Below the pieces are notes generated by a model, which had not been told where the DNA came from, made no database searches, and worked only from the letters and a program-made list of their open reading frames with translations. From Bacteroidales bacterium (GTDB taxonomy: Bacteria > Bacteroidota > Bacteroidia > Bacteroidales > F082): 44,613 nucleotides of DNA. The translations under genes and the position numbers were made by a program. Below are positions 1-8,240 of this stretch, one piece after another. Position 1 is the stretch's first letter. The number at the start of each line of letters is the position of its first letter. The stretch is from positions 1 to 44,613 of the forward strand of contig WGCY01000005.1 in the NCBI GenBank assembly GCA_015493525.1, read 5' to 3'.

Positions 1-149
1 TGGCGATTTAGGGAGCAAATTAAGAAACTTTTAACCTTTCAGCGAAAGGTGCAGGGATTTTTTCTCTGCCCTTTCCTGAAAAATTATTTTTTCCTTTTTC
101 TTCCTCCCTTTTTCGCAACTATAAGTCGCATTTCTTAATTGAACTTACG
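1..149. repeat. Left terminal inverted repeat (149 bp)
   Basis: The first 149 bases are the exact reverse complement of bases 44464-44612. The repeat contains a small perfect hairpin (7-bp arms ACCTTTC/GAAAGGT at 34-40 and 44-50, 3-nt loop) and a pyrimidine-rich stretch. No ORF is convincing in it. It may be a dispersed repeat at which assembly stopped in both directions, or a fold-back artefact. The sequence alone cannot separate these. Confidence 0.9.
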
Positions 150-177
150 AAGTTTAAAGTGTAAAGGCTAAAATAAA
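150..177. repeat. Degenerate heptamer tandem array
   Basis: Four consecutive 7-base units (AAGTTTA, AAGTGTA, AAGGCTA, AAATAAA) start directly where the terminal inverted repeat ends. It lies just 3' of the four-helix-bundle gene that ends at 193. The 7-base period matches the other arrays in the window although the unit differs. Confidence 0.55.
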
Positions 178-192
178 CAGTATTTTATAAAA

Positions 193-546
193 TTATTTTC
201 GTTGTGTTTTGGAACAAATAGATCCTAAAATATTTTTCAGTTCTTGTGATTCTTTTATAAGTCTTTGACATTCCTGTATTAATTCTTTTTGGGTTAAAGT
301 TCCGTTAATTATTTTTAACCAGTAATTTGACTCGCGCATTTCTTTTAATGAAATCCTTACCTTATTTGTAAAATCAGCTTTACTGGATCCTCCCTGAGCT
401 TCTTCGTAATTCGCTCCGGAAGAAGTGGAAGACTTTATCAATTGCCTTTTAATAATCAGAGATTCCTCATTATTTTTAACTTTTCTCAAAAATAATATAG
501 TATCTATGGCAAATTTCAACAACCTGTTTGATAAATCTTTTTCCAT
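193..546 (-). CDS. Four helix bundle protein (S23/23S rRNA IVS-protein family)
   Basis: This 117-residue protein resembles the small four-helix-bundle family first noticed in 23S rRNA intervening sequences (PF05635/TIGR02436). Visible family features are the early helix with RLLKFAID, the central block SSGANYEEAQGGSS and the helix ISLKEMRESNYWLK. Length is normal for the family. Its molecular role is not established; copies are often found in Bacteroidota surface-polysaccharide loci. It is a close paralogue of the gene at 5351-5701, sharing most of the central 60 residues. It is the last gene of the minus-strand series before the contig end. ATG at 544-546 is the only sensible start. Confidence 0.85.
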   Translation of the reverse strand: MEKDLSNRLLKFAIDTILFLRKVKNNEESLIIKRQLIKSSTSSGANYEEAQGGSSKADFTNKVRISLKEMRESNYWLKIINGTLTQKELIQECQRLIKESQELKNILGSICSKTQRK

Positions 547-553
547 TCTTCCT

Positions 554-595
554 ACTTTTCACTTTCAACTTTAGCCTTTATACTTTAGCCTTCCC
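554..595. repeat. Degenerate heptamer tandem array
   Basis: Six 7-base units fill the gap upstream of the four-helix-bundle gene: ACTTTTC, ACTTTCA, ACTTTAG, CCTTTAT, ACTTTAG, CCTTCCC. Read on the minus strand they are of the same AAAGTnA type as the arrays at 5261 and 5706. Confidence 0.55.
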
Positions 596-662
596 AAAGC
601 AAATGCAAAGCTTTTAGTTTTTAAAATATTTTCTTTCGCCATTTTTCGTTTTTAACTTTTCA

Positions 663-1916
663 TTAACCCAACAGCCATTTCCATACCGGCATAATGGTAA
701 TTTCTCCGGGAATCTGATTTTCTTTTATCTCTTTATCATAATAGAGCAACCATCCGGTTGAGAGGCCGTAATTTTTCATGGCTTCAAGAAGCCCGCCGGT
801 TTCCCTTTCAAAATTCTCATTATTTAACAAATAAGTAACCTGGACAGCCTCTGTGATATGGAGCCCCTGTTTGATTACGAAATCGCATTCTCCTTTGCCG
901 GAATAATAATAGATTTCCTTTTTTCTGCGTTTTAACTCGAGGAAAACAATATTTTCGAGTACCCGGCCTTTGTTGGCCGAAAAGTTAAAACCAATTTTAT
1001 GTATAAACCCCTGGTCAACTGTGAAAACTTTTCGCGGATTTAAAGTTTGTTTTTTTAATGAGAAATCGAATTTATTCAGATAATAAAACAGGTAAGCATG
1101 TGCATAGTAACCCAAATAGCTCTTAATACTGCTGAGGCTTTTAACGGAAGATACCGTTTGTAATGTTGAGTAGGAAAACTTTTTAGCGATATTCGACAGA
1201 AAATAGATTCCGATTTGTTTGATCTCGTCCACCTGGCCCAAACGATAACGGGCTATAATATCCCGGTACAAAATATCCTGAAAATAGCCGGTCAATATTT
1301 CAGGGTCGTTTTCTTTTACAGCCAAAGGGAAGCCGCCTTCCGACATAAAGGCATCAAAAGCACCCGTGATTTGCAAACGTTTTTTCATTGAGAGGTGTTC
1401 AACCCCGGCAGGTATGCTTTTAAACCGCAAATATTCGTTGAAAGAAAAAGGCATCAGTTCCAGCACTTTGTTCCTGCCGGTGAGGCTGGTGGCAATTTCG
1501 GAGCTGAGTATGGAGGCATTGGAACCGGTAACAAAAATCTTCCTGCCCTGTTCATATAGGCGGTTTACAAATTTTTCCCATCCGGTAATATCTTGTATTT
1601 CATCGAAAAACAAGGCCGGCTCTTTACCGTATATCTCTTTGTGCAGGTTATCAATACTTTCCAACAGGGAAACATCGTTAACAATCCTTTCGTCATCGAA
1701 GTTGAAATAACAAAAGCCGCTTTCATCAAGCTGCATTTTTTCCTTTATCAGAAAAAGCAGGGAAGATTTTCCGCAGCGGCGAACGCCTGTAATAATAACC
1801 ACCAAAGCGGTTTTTATGGCATCCTCCAGGGGGATGTCCCTGTCTATCAGGCCTGTTTTGGCAGAAAAGACCTCTTTCTGGTCCAACAGTATTTCAGTGA
1901 GGCGTTCTTTGTTCAT
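663..1916 (-). CDS. ATP-binding protein with C-terminal DUF4143 domain
   Basis: This 417-residue P-loop ATPase has a Walker A motif GVRRCGKSS at about residues 44-52, Walker B ALFFDEI at 101-107 and a sensor-like VTGSNAS after it. The C-terminal third fits DUF4143, which has a nuclease-like fold; ENIVFLELKRR, GECDFVI and EAVQV lie where its E-D-EVK-like residues are expected. These AAA-type proteins are common, mobile and of unknown target in bacteria and archaea. It is full length. The gene lies at the downstream end of the polysaccharide locus but probably has its own control, since a perfect palindrome sits 9 bp before its ATG. It is probably an accessory gene, not part of polysaccharide synthesis. 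Confidence 0.85.
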   Translation of the reverse strand: MNKERLTEILLDQKEVFSAKTGLIDRDIPLEDAIKTALVVIITGVRRCGKSSLLFLIKEKMQLDESGFCYFNFDDERIVNDVSLLESIDNLHKEIYGKEPALFFDEIQDITGWEKFVNRLYEQGRKIFVTGSNASILSSEIATSLTGRNKVLELMPFSFNEYLRFKSIPAGVEHLSMKKRLQITGAFDAFMSEGGFPLAVKENDPEILTGYFQDILYRDIIARYRLGQVDEIKQIGIYFLSNIAKKFSYSTLQTVSSVKSLSSIKSYLGYYAHAYLFYYLNKFDFSLKKQTLNPRKVFTVDQGFIHKIGFNFSANKGRVLENIVFLELKRRKKEIYYYSGKGECDFVIKQGLHITEAVQVTYLLNNENFERETGGLLEAMKNYGLSTGWLLYYDKEIKENQIPGEITIMPVWKWLLG

Positions 1917-1924
1917 GACATTAT

Positions 1925-1981
1925 CTTTCGTTATAAACGAAAGGTTTTTATATTTATTGTTCTTTTAGAACGAAAGGTTTT
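1925..1981. promoter_or_regulatory. Palindrome plus direct repeat upstream of the DUF4143 ATPase
   Basis: A perfect 8-bp inverted repeat CTTTCGTT-ATA-AACGAAAG spans 1925-1943, nine bases before the ATPase start codon. The right arm with its flank (AACGAAAGGTTTT) recurs at 1969-1981, 33 bp away, about three helical turns. A second small palindrome GTTCT-TTT-AGAAC overlaps it. The layout fits an operator or a translational control hairpin; no regulator is identified. Confidence 0.5.
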
Positions 1982-2416
1982 AGGGATTGCTTCACGCTGG
2001 CACACATTTCCGGCCCACTGTGCTCGTACCATAGGCACTCCCCTGGAGCAATGACGTGAGGGGAGTAATAAGCTCTGAAGCATCCGTATGCAGCACCAAT
2101 GAAAAGAACACTGGAGGGGCAAGTGCCTTCTTGGGAGATTCTTCACTTGCTCCCCGGAAGTCTTGCGCCGGTCCGTTTTCCAAAGGCCCATAGGGCTCCT
2201 TTGGAGAGTCCTTCGGACAGAATGACAAACACAAGGCTGTCATTTCGATCCGCCGGAGGCGGAGAGAAATCACCTGAGAACCAGAAAGCACTGCCGGGAA
2301 AAGGCCGCTGAAGGAGCAACTTCTTTCGGAGGGGATTTCTCGGTGCTTCGCTTCCCTCGAAATGACAAAACAAGCGAAATGACAGGATAAAATCAAGAAA
2401 CTCCTTCATAAAATGA
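1982..2416. repeat. Gene-free, hairpin-rich dispersed-repeat region
   Basis: About 430 bp without a credible gene. It contains several inverted repeats: ACTCCCCT/AGGGGAGT (2037-2044 and 2059-2066), a CCAAAGG/CCTTTGG pair near 2180-2205, and an outer pair CTGTCATTTCG (2237-2247) with CGAAATGACAG (2375-2385) that encloses GAGAAATC and GATTTCTC segments. A related unit occurs at 14390. The short ORFs that can be drawn through it follow the repeat and look non-coding. Confidence 0.6.
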
Positions 2417-3790
2417 TTACAGCTTAAACACTTTCTCCCCTTTTTCCTTTACCATGTTCCGCAAGTCCACAATCAGCCGGGCGTGTTCTTTAATAAACTC
2501 AACATCAAAATCTTTGTGGTTGGTGGTGAGAACTACGCAGTCGGCATTTTTTAATGTTTCTTCTGTTAATTCCACGGCATCGAAAGTCCTACCGCCGGGG
2601 GTGTGGGTATGCGGAATAAAGGGATCATGATAGGAAACCAGGCCGCCTTTGTGGGCCGTTATATCCATGATTTCCAACGCCGGGGATTCTCTCGAATCAT
2701 CTATATCGGGCTTGTAAGCCACGCCAAGGAAGAGGATTTTGCTACCGTTGACTGCTTTCTTCTGGCTGTTGAGGGCCGTGGCAATCTTGATGTACATATA
2801 ATGCGGCATCCGCATGTTGATGTGGCCGGCGGTATGAATCATGCTCAGATCAAAATCGTACTGTTTGGCAATGTGCTCCAGATAAAAGGGATCCAGCGGA
2901 ATGCAATGGCCACCGATACCGGGACCGGGATAGAAAGCCTGAAAGCCGAAGGGCTTGGTTTTGGCGGCTTCGATGACCTCCCAGATGTTGATATGCATTT
3001 TTCCCGAAAGCAGGGCCAACTCGTTAATCAGGCTAATGTTCACCAGCCGGTAGGTGTTTTCCAGGATTTTCACCATTTCGGCTACACGGGGGGAGCTGAC
3101 CTTGTGGATGTTGTCGATGGCTTTTTTGTACAGTGCTTCGCCGATTTCATAACCCTCTTCCGTCAGGGCACCCATTACCTTGGGAGTGTTGCGGGTGTGA
3201 AAGTTTTTGTTGCCGGGGTCCACCCGCTCGGGGGAATAGGCCAGCCAGAAATCCTTGCCGTGGCTAAAGCCACTGGATGTTTGATGTTTGATGTTTGATG
3301 TTTGATGTTGGGGACTAGCAAGTGGGTTCTGTTTTGAGGACTCCTCAATGAGGGGAAGCATGAAGTTCTCCGTGGTGGTGGGATAGGTGGTGCTTTCGAG
3401 GCTGATGAAAGTTCCTGTACTCATGTTACGGCCAATATCGGTACAGGCACTTTCGATGTAGCTCATATCGGGTTTGCGGAATTTGTCCAGCGGCGTGGGA
3501 ACGCAGATAATCAGGGCATCGCACGCTGCCATTTGGGAAAAATCCGTCGTGGCTTTCAGGTTGACCTTGTTCACCACTTCGCGCAAAACGGCATCGCGAA
3601 TGTCGCCGATGTAGTTTTCGCCTTTGTTGATTTTATCAACTTTTTCTTTGCTTTTGTCAAAGCCGATAACGTGGACGCCTGCTTCGGCAAAATTCACCGC
3701 CAGCGGCAGGCCCACATAACCCAGGCCGATGATACCGACGGTCTCGGAGTTGTTTTTAATTTTTTCTAAAAGAATTTGTGTGTTGTTCAT
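2417..3790 (-). CDS. Nucleotide-sugar dehydrogenase (UDP-GlcNAc/ManNAc 6-dehydrogenase type)
   Basis: It should oxidise the C6 hydroxyl of a UDP-sugar to a carboxylate in two NAD+-dependent steps, giving a uronic acid for surface polysaccharide. The N-terminal Rossmann motif GLGYVG (about residues 22-27), FAYSPERV-type segment (AYSPERVDPGN, 184-194) and the catalytic cysteine in GIGGHCIPLDP (Cys296) are present, as is the C-terminal domain (LGVAYKPDIDDSRESPA). ATG at 3788-3790 is preferred over an upstream TTG. The protein carries about 25 extra residues at 152-178, partly coded by a 7-base tandem repeat and showing a 7-residue period (HQTSNIK). The insertion lies in a loop just before AYSPERV. 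Substrate choice (GlcNAc, ManNAc or Glc) cannot be read from sequence. Confidence 0.9.
   Translation of the reverse strand: MNNTQILLEKIKNNSETVGIIGLGYVGLPLAVNFAEAGVHVIGFDKSKEKVDKINKGENYIGDIRDAVLREVVNKVNLKATTDFSQMAACDALIICVPTPLDKFRKPDMSYIESACTDIGRNMSTGTFISLESTTYPTTTENFMLPLIEESSKQNPLASPQHQTSNIKHQTSSGFSHGKDFWLAYSPERVDPGNKNFHTRNTPKVMGALTEEGYEIGEALYKKAIDNIHKVSSPRVAEMVKILENTYRLVNISLINELALLSGKMHINIWEVIEAAKTKPFGFQAFYPGPGIGGHCIPLDPFYLEHIAKQYDFDLSMIHTAGHINMRMPHYMYIKIATALNSQKKAVNGSKILFLGVAYKPDIDDSRESPALEIMDITAHKGGLVSYHDPFIPHTHTPGGRTFDAVELTEETLKNADCVVLTTNHKDFDVEFIKEHARLIVDLRNMVKEKGEKVFKL
3276..3309. repeat. Perfect heptamer repeat (GATGTTT) inside a coding sequence
   Basis: Four perfect GATGTTT units and six bases of a fifth lie within the nucleotide-sugar dehydrogenase gene. 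Loss or gain of one unit would shift the reading frame; three units make 21 nt and keep it. This is the most perfect of the heptamer arrays, the class most prone to slippage. Confidence 0.9.
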
Positions 3791-3823
3791 TGTATATAAA
3801 GTGTATTGAATGTTTTTCTGCAA

Positions 3824-4123
3824 ATATTTTATTCAGGCTCGCTGCGCCCGAAAAAGGTTTTCCCAACGAATTGCACGAATTTTTGTTTCCTGCTTTTATT
3901 CCAATGACAGAAAACACCTTCGTGCTACCCTTCGTGCCCTTTGGTGATTCCTTTTACCACTAAGTCACACCAAGTACATCACAAAGACCACCAGGGAGGT
4001 TGTTTCGCCTTTCCTTTGCGTCCCTTGGTGGTAAAAGAGTTTTCAGGTTTTTAGAAGTTGTGGCTCAACCTTTCAGGTCGCCATCGCACAGGCCACCATT
4101 GACCGGAAAGGTTTACAGCAGGA
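3824..4123. repeat. Dispersed non-coding repeat between wzz-like and dehydrogenase genes
   Basis: This 300-bp gap has no credible gene. It shares pieces in the same order with 8340-8525: CCAACGAATTGC, a TTCGTG...CCTTTG...GGT segment and CAACCTTTCAGGTCGCC. It ends in a hairpin at 4067-4113 with arms AACCTTTCaGGTC and GACCgGAAAGGTT, 12 paired bases with one mismatch. REP-like behaviour is inference. Confidence 0.6.
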
Positions 4124-5251
4124 TTATTCTTTCGCTTCCCACTCTTTTTTTACTTTTTGGAGATACTCTTTGCCAAAGACCCAGCCAATGCCGATAATGA
4201 GGCCTATGAACGTCCAGATAATAAGAATCTGGACACGTTTGGGCTTAAAACGCTGATTGGGAACGGTTACAGGCTGTATAATGGAAAAAACGGGCGTTTC
4301 CTGTTTTACCTGTATTTTGGCCTGCTCCAGTTGTTGTGCCAAACTGGAATAGACGCCAAAAGCAAGCTGGTATTCATTTTGCAGGCGTTCCTGTTGTGCT
4401 TTTGCAACAGCTGTACTGACATTTCTGTTTTGGTCGATAAAACGTGCCAGCCGGTTTTGAACCTCTTCAAAAGCTTTTTTTCGGTATAGATATCGTCCCC
4501 GGATAAAATCAAGCTGTGCCTTGGTCTTTTTAATTTTATAATCAATGATAAACTGTTGCAGTAACTCCTGGGCACGTTTTCCCAACTGAGCTGCCGCCAG
4601 GGCTTCAGGCATAATGGCCACAAGCGTAACATTACCGGTTTTTACATCTACATTAACGTAAACGGTATTGTCTAAATGTTTGGCCAGTTTTTCCTGCTCC
4701 GGTGTAAGCCATAACAGTTTGGAAGTATCAGCCACCGGTTTGAAGTTCTCTCTTTTTTTTGCAAAAATGGCCTTTTTAATGGTTCCCGGAAGGCCAAGGG
4801 TATATTTCATAATAATCCCCAACACTCCAGGTTTGGAATAGTTCATATAGTAATCATAATAGGTTACCGGATGATCAATTCCCTCAAAGGTAAGTTTTGT
4901 TTTAATAAGTTCTTTTTTAAAGGGAATGCTTTGCACAATCTGGGGATAAACCATGGGGCTGATTTCAGAACCCCCATTTGTGTTTATGTTAATACCTGCC
5001 ATAGCAGCAAGGGAAGACAACCCACCGAGTTTACTTTGTCCTCCGCTAATCTGTGGCACCATTATGGTAGTAACACTATATTCCGTAGGTGTTAAAAAAG
5101 CCACCAACACACCCAATACCATGAACGCTATGGTAATCTTTATCACTTTCTTTCTGCTTTTCCAAAGTACCTTGGCGAGTTGTATCAGGTCTATTTCATC
5201 CTCTTCCACAGGTTGCTGCGGAGGGAGCGGGGTATTTTTAAGTTCTGTCAT
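4124..5251 (-). CDS. Wzz-type chain-length determinant / polysaccharide co-polymerase
   Basis: This 375-residue inner-membrane protein has a first membrane helix at about residues 37-54 (ITIAFMVLGVLVAFL), a large periplasmic part with coiled-coil segments (LDFIRGRYLYRKKAFEEV and the region after it) and a second helix near 343-360 (IIWTFIGLIIGIGWVFG). PVTVPNQRFKPKR before the last helix is the usual proline-rich Wzz motif. No tyrosine-kinase domain follows, so it is a Wzz/PCP-1-like form. It should set polymer length or couple polymerisation to export with the SLBB protein encoded upstream. An early Q-P-rich cytoplasmic tail (PLPPQQPVEEDEIDL) matches the Wzz Pfam entry region. Confidence 0.88.
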   Translation of the reverse strand: MTELKNTPLPPQQPVEEDEIDLIQLAKVLWKSRKKVIKITIAFMVLGVLVAFLTPTEYSVTTIMVPQISGGQSKLGGLSSLAAMAGININTNGGSEISPMVYPQIVQSIPFKKELIKTKLTFEGIDHPVTYYDYYMNYSKPGVLGIIMKYTLGLPGTIKKAIFAKKRENFKPVADTSKLLWLTPEQEKLAKHLDNTVYVNVDVKTGNVTLVAIMPEALAAAQLGKRAQELLQQFIIDYKIKKTKAQLDFIRGRYLYRKKAFEEVQNRLARFIDQNRNVSTAVAKAQQERLQNEYQLAFGVYSSLAQQLEQAKIQVKQETPVFSIIQPVTVPNQRFKPKRVQILIIWTFIGLIIGIGWVFGKEYLQKVKKEWEAKE

Positions 5252-5260
5252 GATTTATTG

Positions 5261-5302
5261 AAAGTTAAAAGGCAAAAGTTGAAAGTTAAAAGGCAAAAGT
5301 TA
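5261..5302. repeat. Degenerate heptamer tandem array
   Basis: Six 7-base units alternate AAAGTTA/AAAGGCA/AAAGTTG directly upstream of the wzz-like start codon, ten bases from the ATG. The array therefore occupies the leader of that gene. Confidence 0.8.
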
Positions 5303-5350
5303 AAGCTTTCCACTCTGTAAAACACGTTAACCTTATTACCTTGAGGTTTT

Positions 5351-5701
5351 TTATTTCATTTTGGAAACTATTGATCCGAGAATATTTTTTAATTCTCCTG
5401 ATTCATTTATCAAACGGATGTTATCCTCTTTGATTCTAACATCATTACTCACACCATCAAGCACCTCCTTTAACCAATAATTAGATTCCCTCATTTCTTT
5501 CAAGGATATAAAGGCTTTGTTTCTAAAGTCTGCCCGGGAAGAACCTCCCTGCGCTTCTTCATAATTAGCACCGGATGAGGAAGAAGATTTAATCAGTTGA
5601 TACTTAATGATTTTATATTCCTGTGCATTTGGAAATTTGCGCAATAATAAAATTACATCAATGGTAAATCTGAGTAAACGATCAGATAACTCAGGAGCCA
5701 T
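5351..5701 (-). CDS. Four helix bundle protein (S23/IVS-protein family), second copy
   Basis: This 116-residue paralogue of the gene at 193-546 shares LIKSSSSSGANYEEAQGG and ISLKEMRESNYWLK almost unchanged. It lies between the SLBB export protein and the wzz-like gene, in the same orientation. The family folds into an antiparallel four-helix bundle that forms pentamers; function is unknown. Its placement inside the export gene run suggests an accessory role, which is inference. ATG at 5699-5701. Repeats occur on both sides: 5261-5302 downstream and 5706-5754 upstream. Confidence 0.85.
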   Translation of the reverse strand: MAPELSDRLLRFTIDVILLLRKFPNAQEYKIIKYQLIKSSSSSGANYEEAQGGSSRADFRNKAFISLKEMRESNYWLKEVLDGVSNDVRIKEDNIRLINESGELKNILGSIVSKMK

Positions 5702-5705
5702 GGGG

Positions 5706-5754
5706 AAAAGTTTAAAGGGAAAAGTTTAAAGGTAAAAGTTTAAAGGTAAAAATT
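5706..5754. repeat. Degenerate heptamer tandem array (14-bp higher-order unit)
   Basis: Seven 7-base units alternate AAAAGTT and TAAAGGT/TAAAGGG, so the array also has a 14-base period. It starts five bases upstream of the four-helix-bundle start codon and must lie in its leader or promoter. Confidence 0.85.
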
Positions 5755-5852
5755 AATAAGATATTTATGCTGAATAATTGACAACAAGTATTATTTGAAC
5801 ACACTCATTTTTTACTTTGAATTTTTAACTTTTACCTTTGAGTTTTTTAACT

Positions 5853-8240
5853 TTACTTCCTGAAAATGGCCACCATCGAAACTGTAATGGAGGCAAGCAC
5901 ACTGGCAAGCGATAAATAGAAAGCTGTATTGTTGCGGTAAGGTTTCTTGGGCTTTTGCGGAACAACAATCTGGCATCCGGGCTGGATTTGACCATGCTTT
6001 ATGGCAGTGGTTCCATTAGCGTAGAGAATATAAACTTTTGATTTCTTTGCACTCTTAGCATAACCTCCTGATTTCTTTATGTAATCTTTCAAGGACTGCC
6101 CCTTAACATAGAGCAAGCTCATGGGGTTTAAAACTCCTCCCACAATCCGGACAGTTTGTTTTAAAGCGGGAATAAAAACGATATCTCCTTCTTTCAGTAC
6201 ATAATCCTGTGGTCCGCCAGGGTTTTTCAATATTGCAGGAAGATTTAATTCTACCAGTGCCTTATTTTGTTTAATTCTTGCCAACTGAACAGAATCAACA
6301 GTCATTGTTGTATCGGTAGCAGCAAGGGCCAGTAATTTTTGTTTTTGGACTTGGTCTCCTCTGCTTGTTCTCTTTAAAGTAGCTCCCAGAGCATAAGCAT
6401 ACTTCGTCAGTCCCCCTGCACGGTTTAAAAGATCGGAGATGTGTTCGTTTTTCGTCGTTATCGTATAAGACCCGGGATAGTTTACTTCGCCCTTGATGGA
6501 AACATTTTTCTGTGGAAAATAGGAAGGTGCCCGGCGGATAAAAACGTAATCGTAAGGTTGAAGGACAAAATTTTCTTTTCCCCCTTCAATTTTCAGCGAC
6601 TTATCAATCTTCAGCGTATAGACGGTAGCCAGTTTATTGTTGGGCTTGGAAGCCTCTTGTTCTGAGTTCCTTCGGGCTATCTCCACATAGGAGCCGGAAG
6701 CACTTACTTTGAAGCCCTGTGCAAGGAAAATCAGGTCTTTTATGGTCATGTTATCATAATATGGATAACGTCCTGCTTTTTGTATCGCACCGGAAATATT
6801 CACATAGCGGGCTTCGTGCATGGAGAAAATGGTATTGATGAAAACCACATCTTCCCGCTTGAGCGTGATATCCGTTTTGTGCTGTAAGACATCATTTACA
6901 TCAAAAGGCACCGCCTCTTTGGTAAGATCAGGTTTTTCACGGATAATCAGTCCACGGTTGGAATAAACATCCTGTTTCACCCCATCTGCTTTGGCAATCA
7001 GGCCGGCCAGGGTCATGCCGGGTGTGAGCTCATAGGTACCCGGACGATAAACAGCCCCATTGATAATAACCCGGTTGGTATAACGGTTCAGGATGGCTCC
7101 GGCCGATGCCACGTCTCCGTTTTTCATGGGAAAGGTCGCATACGCTTTCTCATTTACATCAACCACTTCTTTCTGTTTATCAGTCAACCTGTTAATGGAA
7201 ACCGTTGCTTTGTAAGCGGCATCTGTAAAGCCCCCTGCATAACGGATGAGGTCTTTTAGCGTTTCTCCTTTCTTTAATTCAAAATACATATCCCTTTTGA
7301 AGTTTCCGGATGTCTGCACACGGATTTTATAGGTAGGGATAAAGATTACATCCTGGTCGCGGAGTTGCGCATTGACGGAAGTATTACCGGTAATCAGGAA
7401 ATCATACACATCAATGGTCTTTATTACCTTATTGTTCCTAATCAGTTTAATGTTGCGGAAAGAGCCGTTCCCATTGGGGCCACCGGAAAGATAAAGTGCA
7501 TTAAAAACCGTGGCTGTAGCCGGAAGGTTATAGGTTCCGGGAGCATTGGCCGCACCAATTATGTTTACTTTTATGGCACGCAAATTACTCAGGCTTACCA
7601 TGGACCAGGTGTCGGGTTTATCTTTGGCAAGTCCGCTGTATATCTCTGTCAGCCGTTTTTTTATCTTACGGCTTGCTGCATCGAAGTTCATGCCGGCAAC
7701 ATATATCGGGCCAAGAGAGGGAATATAGATTGCTCCCGATTTATCCACCGTTAGCTGGTAGGTCTGCTGGCTGGCACCCCAGACATTGATAAAAAGTTGG
7801 TCACCGGTACCCAGTACATAGTTTTTTGGTGTCGGCAGGTTCACGGAAGGGTCGAAGGAGAGTTTTTTATTGTTGAAAAGCTGAAAGCCAAAGACTCTTC
7901 TGACAGTGGAACCGGCTTTAACAGGTGCTTTGGAAGAATAAACTACAGGGGTAATACTTCCTGCTGTGGGTGTTGAGGAAACCGTGGTTCCTTCCGGCCC
8001 CGGGTTCATCTGTTGTATTCGGCCCATAAGCTGGTTAATCTGTGTTTGCGTTGCCCCTTTGGCTTTGGCAAGAGAGATGGCCTGGTCCATACTTAAACCA
8101 CTGCTTTGCACTCGTTTTACAATGGATGAAATTTGGCTATCGCTCAGATTCTGGACATTTGTGGTGCTGATGTTCTGAGCTATTCCGGCCGATGTCCCCA
8201 GAAAAAACAAGAGGATGAGAACTGTAATACTTCTTTTCAT
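5853..8240 (-). CDS. SLBB-domain polysaccharide export protein (Wza-like)
   Basis: This 795-residue exported protein begins with a Sec signal peptide (about residues 1-21, cut after AGIAQ); there is no lipobox cysteine, unlike enteric Wza. A polysaccharide biosynthesis/export domain starts near residue 143 (YVLGTGDQLFINVWG). Several SLBB repeats follow, each seen as a V-x-G-x-V-x-x-P-G-x-Y-type element (INGAVYRPGTYEL, ISGAIQKAGRYPY, IKGEVNYPGSYTI). A C-terminal membrane helix (AFYLSLASVLASITVSMVAI) ends the protein. It should form the outer-membrane or periplasmic channel for polymer export together with the Wzz-like protein. The ATG is at 8238-8240. Confidence 0.92.
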   Translation of the reverse strand: MKRSITVLILLFFLGTSAGIAQNISTTNVQNLSDSQISSIVKRVQSSGLSMDQAISLAKAKGATQTQINQLMGRIQQMNPGPEGTTVSSTPTAGSITPVVYSSKAPVKAGSTVRRVFGFQLFNNKKLSFDPSVNLPTPKNYVLGTGDQLFINVWGASQQTYQLTVDKSGAIYIPSLGPIYVAGMNFDAASRKIKKRLTEIYSGLAKDKPDTWSMVSLSNLRAIKVNIIGAANAPGTYNLPATATVFNALYLSGGPNGNGSFRNIKLIRNNKVIKTIDVYDFLITGNTSVNAQLRDQDVIFIPTYKIRVQTSGNFKRDMYFELKKGETLKDLIRYAGGFTDAAYKATVSINRLTDKQKEVVDVNEKAYATFPMKNGDVASAGAILNRYTNRVIINGAVYRPGTYELTPGMTLAGLIAKADGVKQDVYSNRGLIIREKPDLTKEAVPFDVNDVLQHKTDITLKREDVVFINTIFSMHEARYVNISGAIQKAGRYPYYDNMTIKDLIFLAQGFKVSASGSYVEIARRNSEQEASKPNNKLATVYTLKIDKSLKIEGGKENFVLQPYDYVFIRRAPSYFPQKNVSIKGEVNYPGSYTITTKNEHISDLLNRAGGLTKYAYALGATLKRTSRGDQVQKQKLLALAATDTTMTVDSVQLARIKQNKALVELNLPAILKNPGGPQDYVLKEGDIVFIPALKQTVRIVGGVLNPMSLLYVKGQSLKDYIKKSGGYAKSAKKSKVYILYANGTTAIKHGQIQPGCQIVVPQKPKKPYRNNTAFYLSLASVLASITVSMVAIFRK

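Noticed and set aside
193-546. A nearby 23S rRNA intervening sequence implied by the IVS-protein name
   Set aside because: No rRNA sequence is present in the window; the name reflects only where the family was first found.
1992-2396. Overlapping short ORFs of 70-134 codons on both strands in the gap after the ATPase
   Set aside because: They run through a hairpin-rich dispersed repeat and have low-complexity, repeat-shaped translations; non-coding is the simpler reading.
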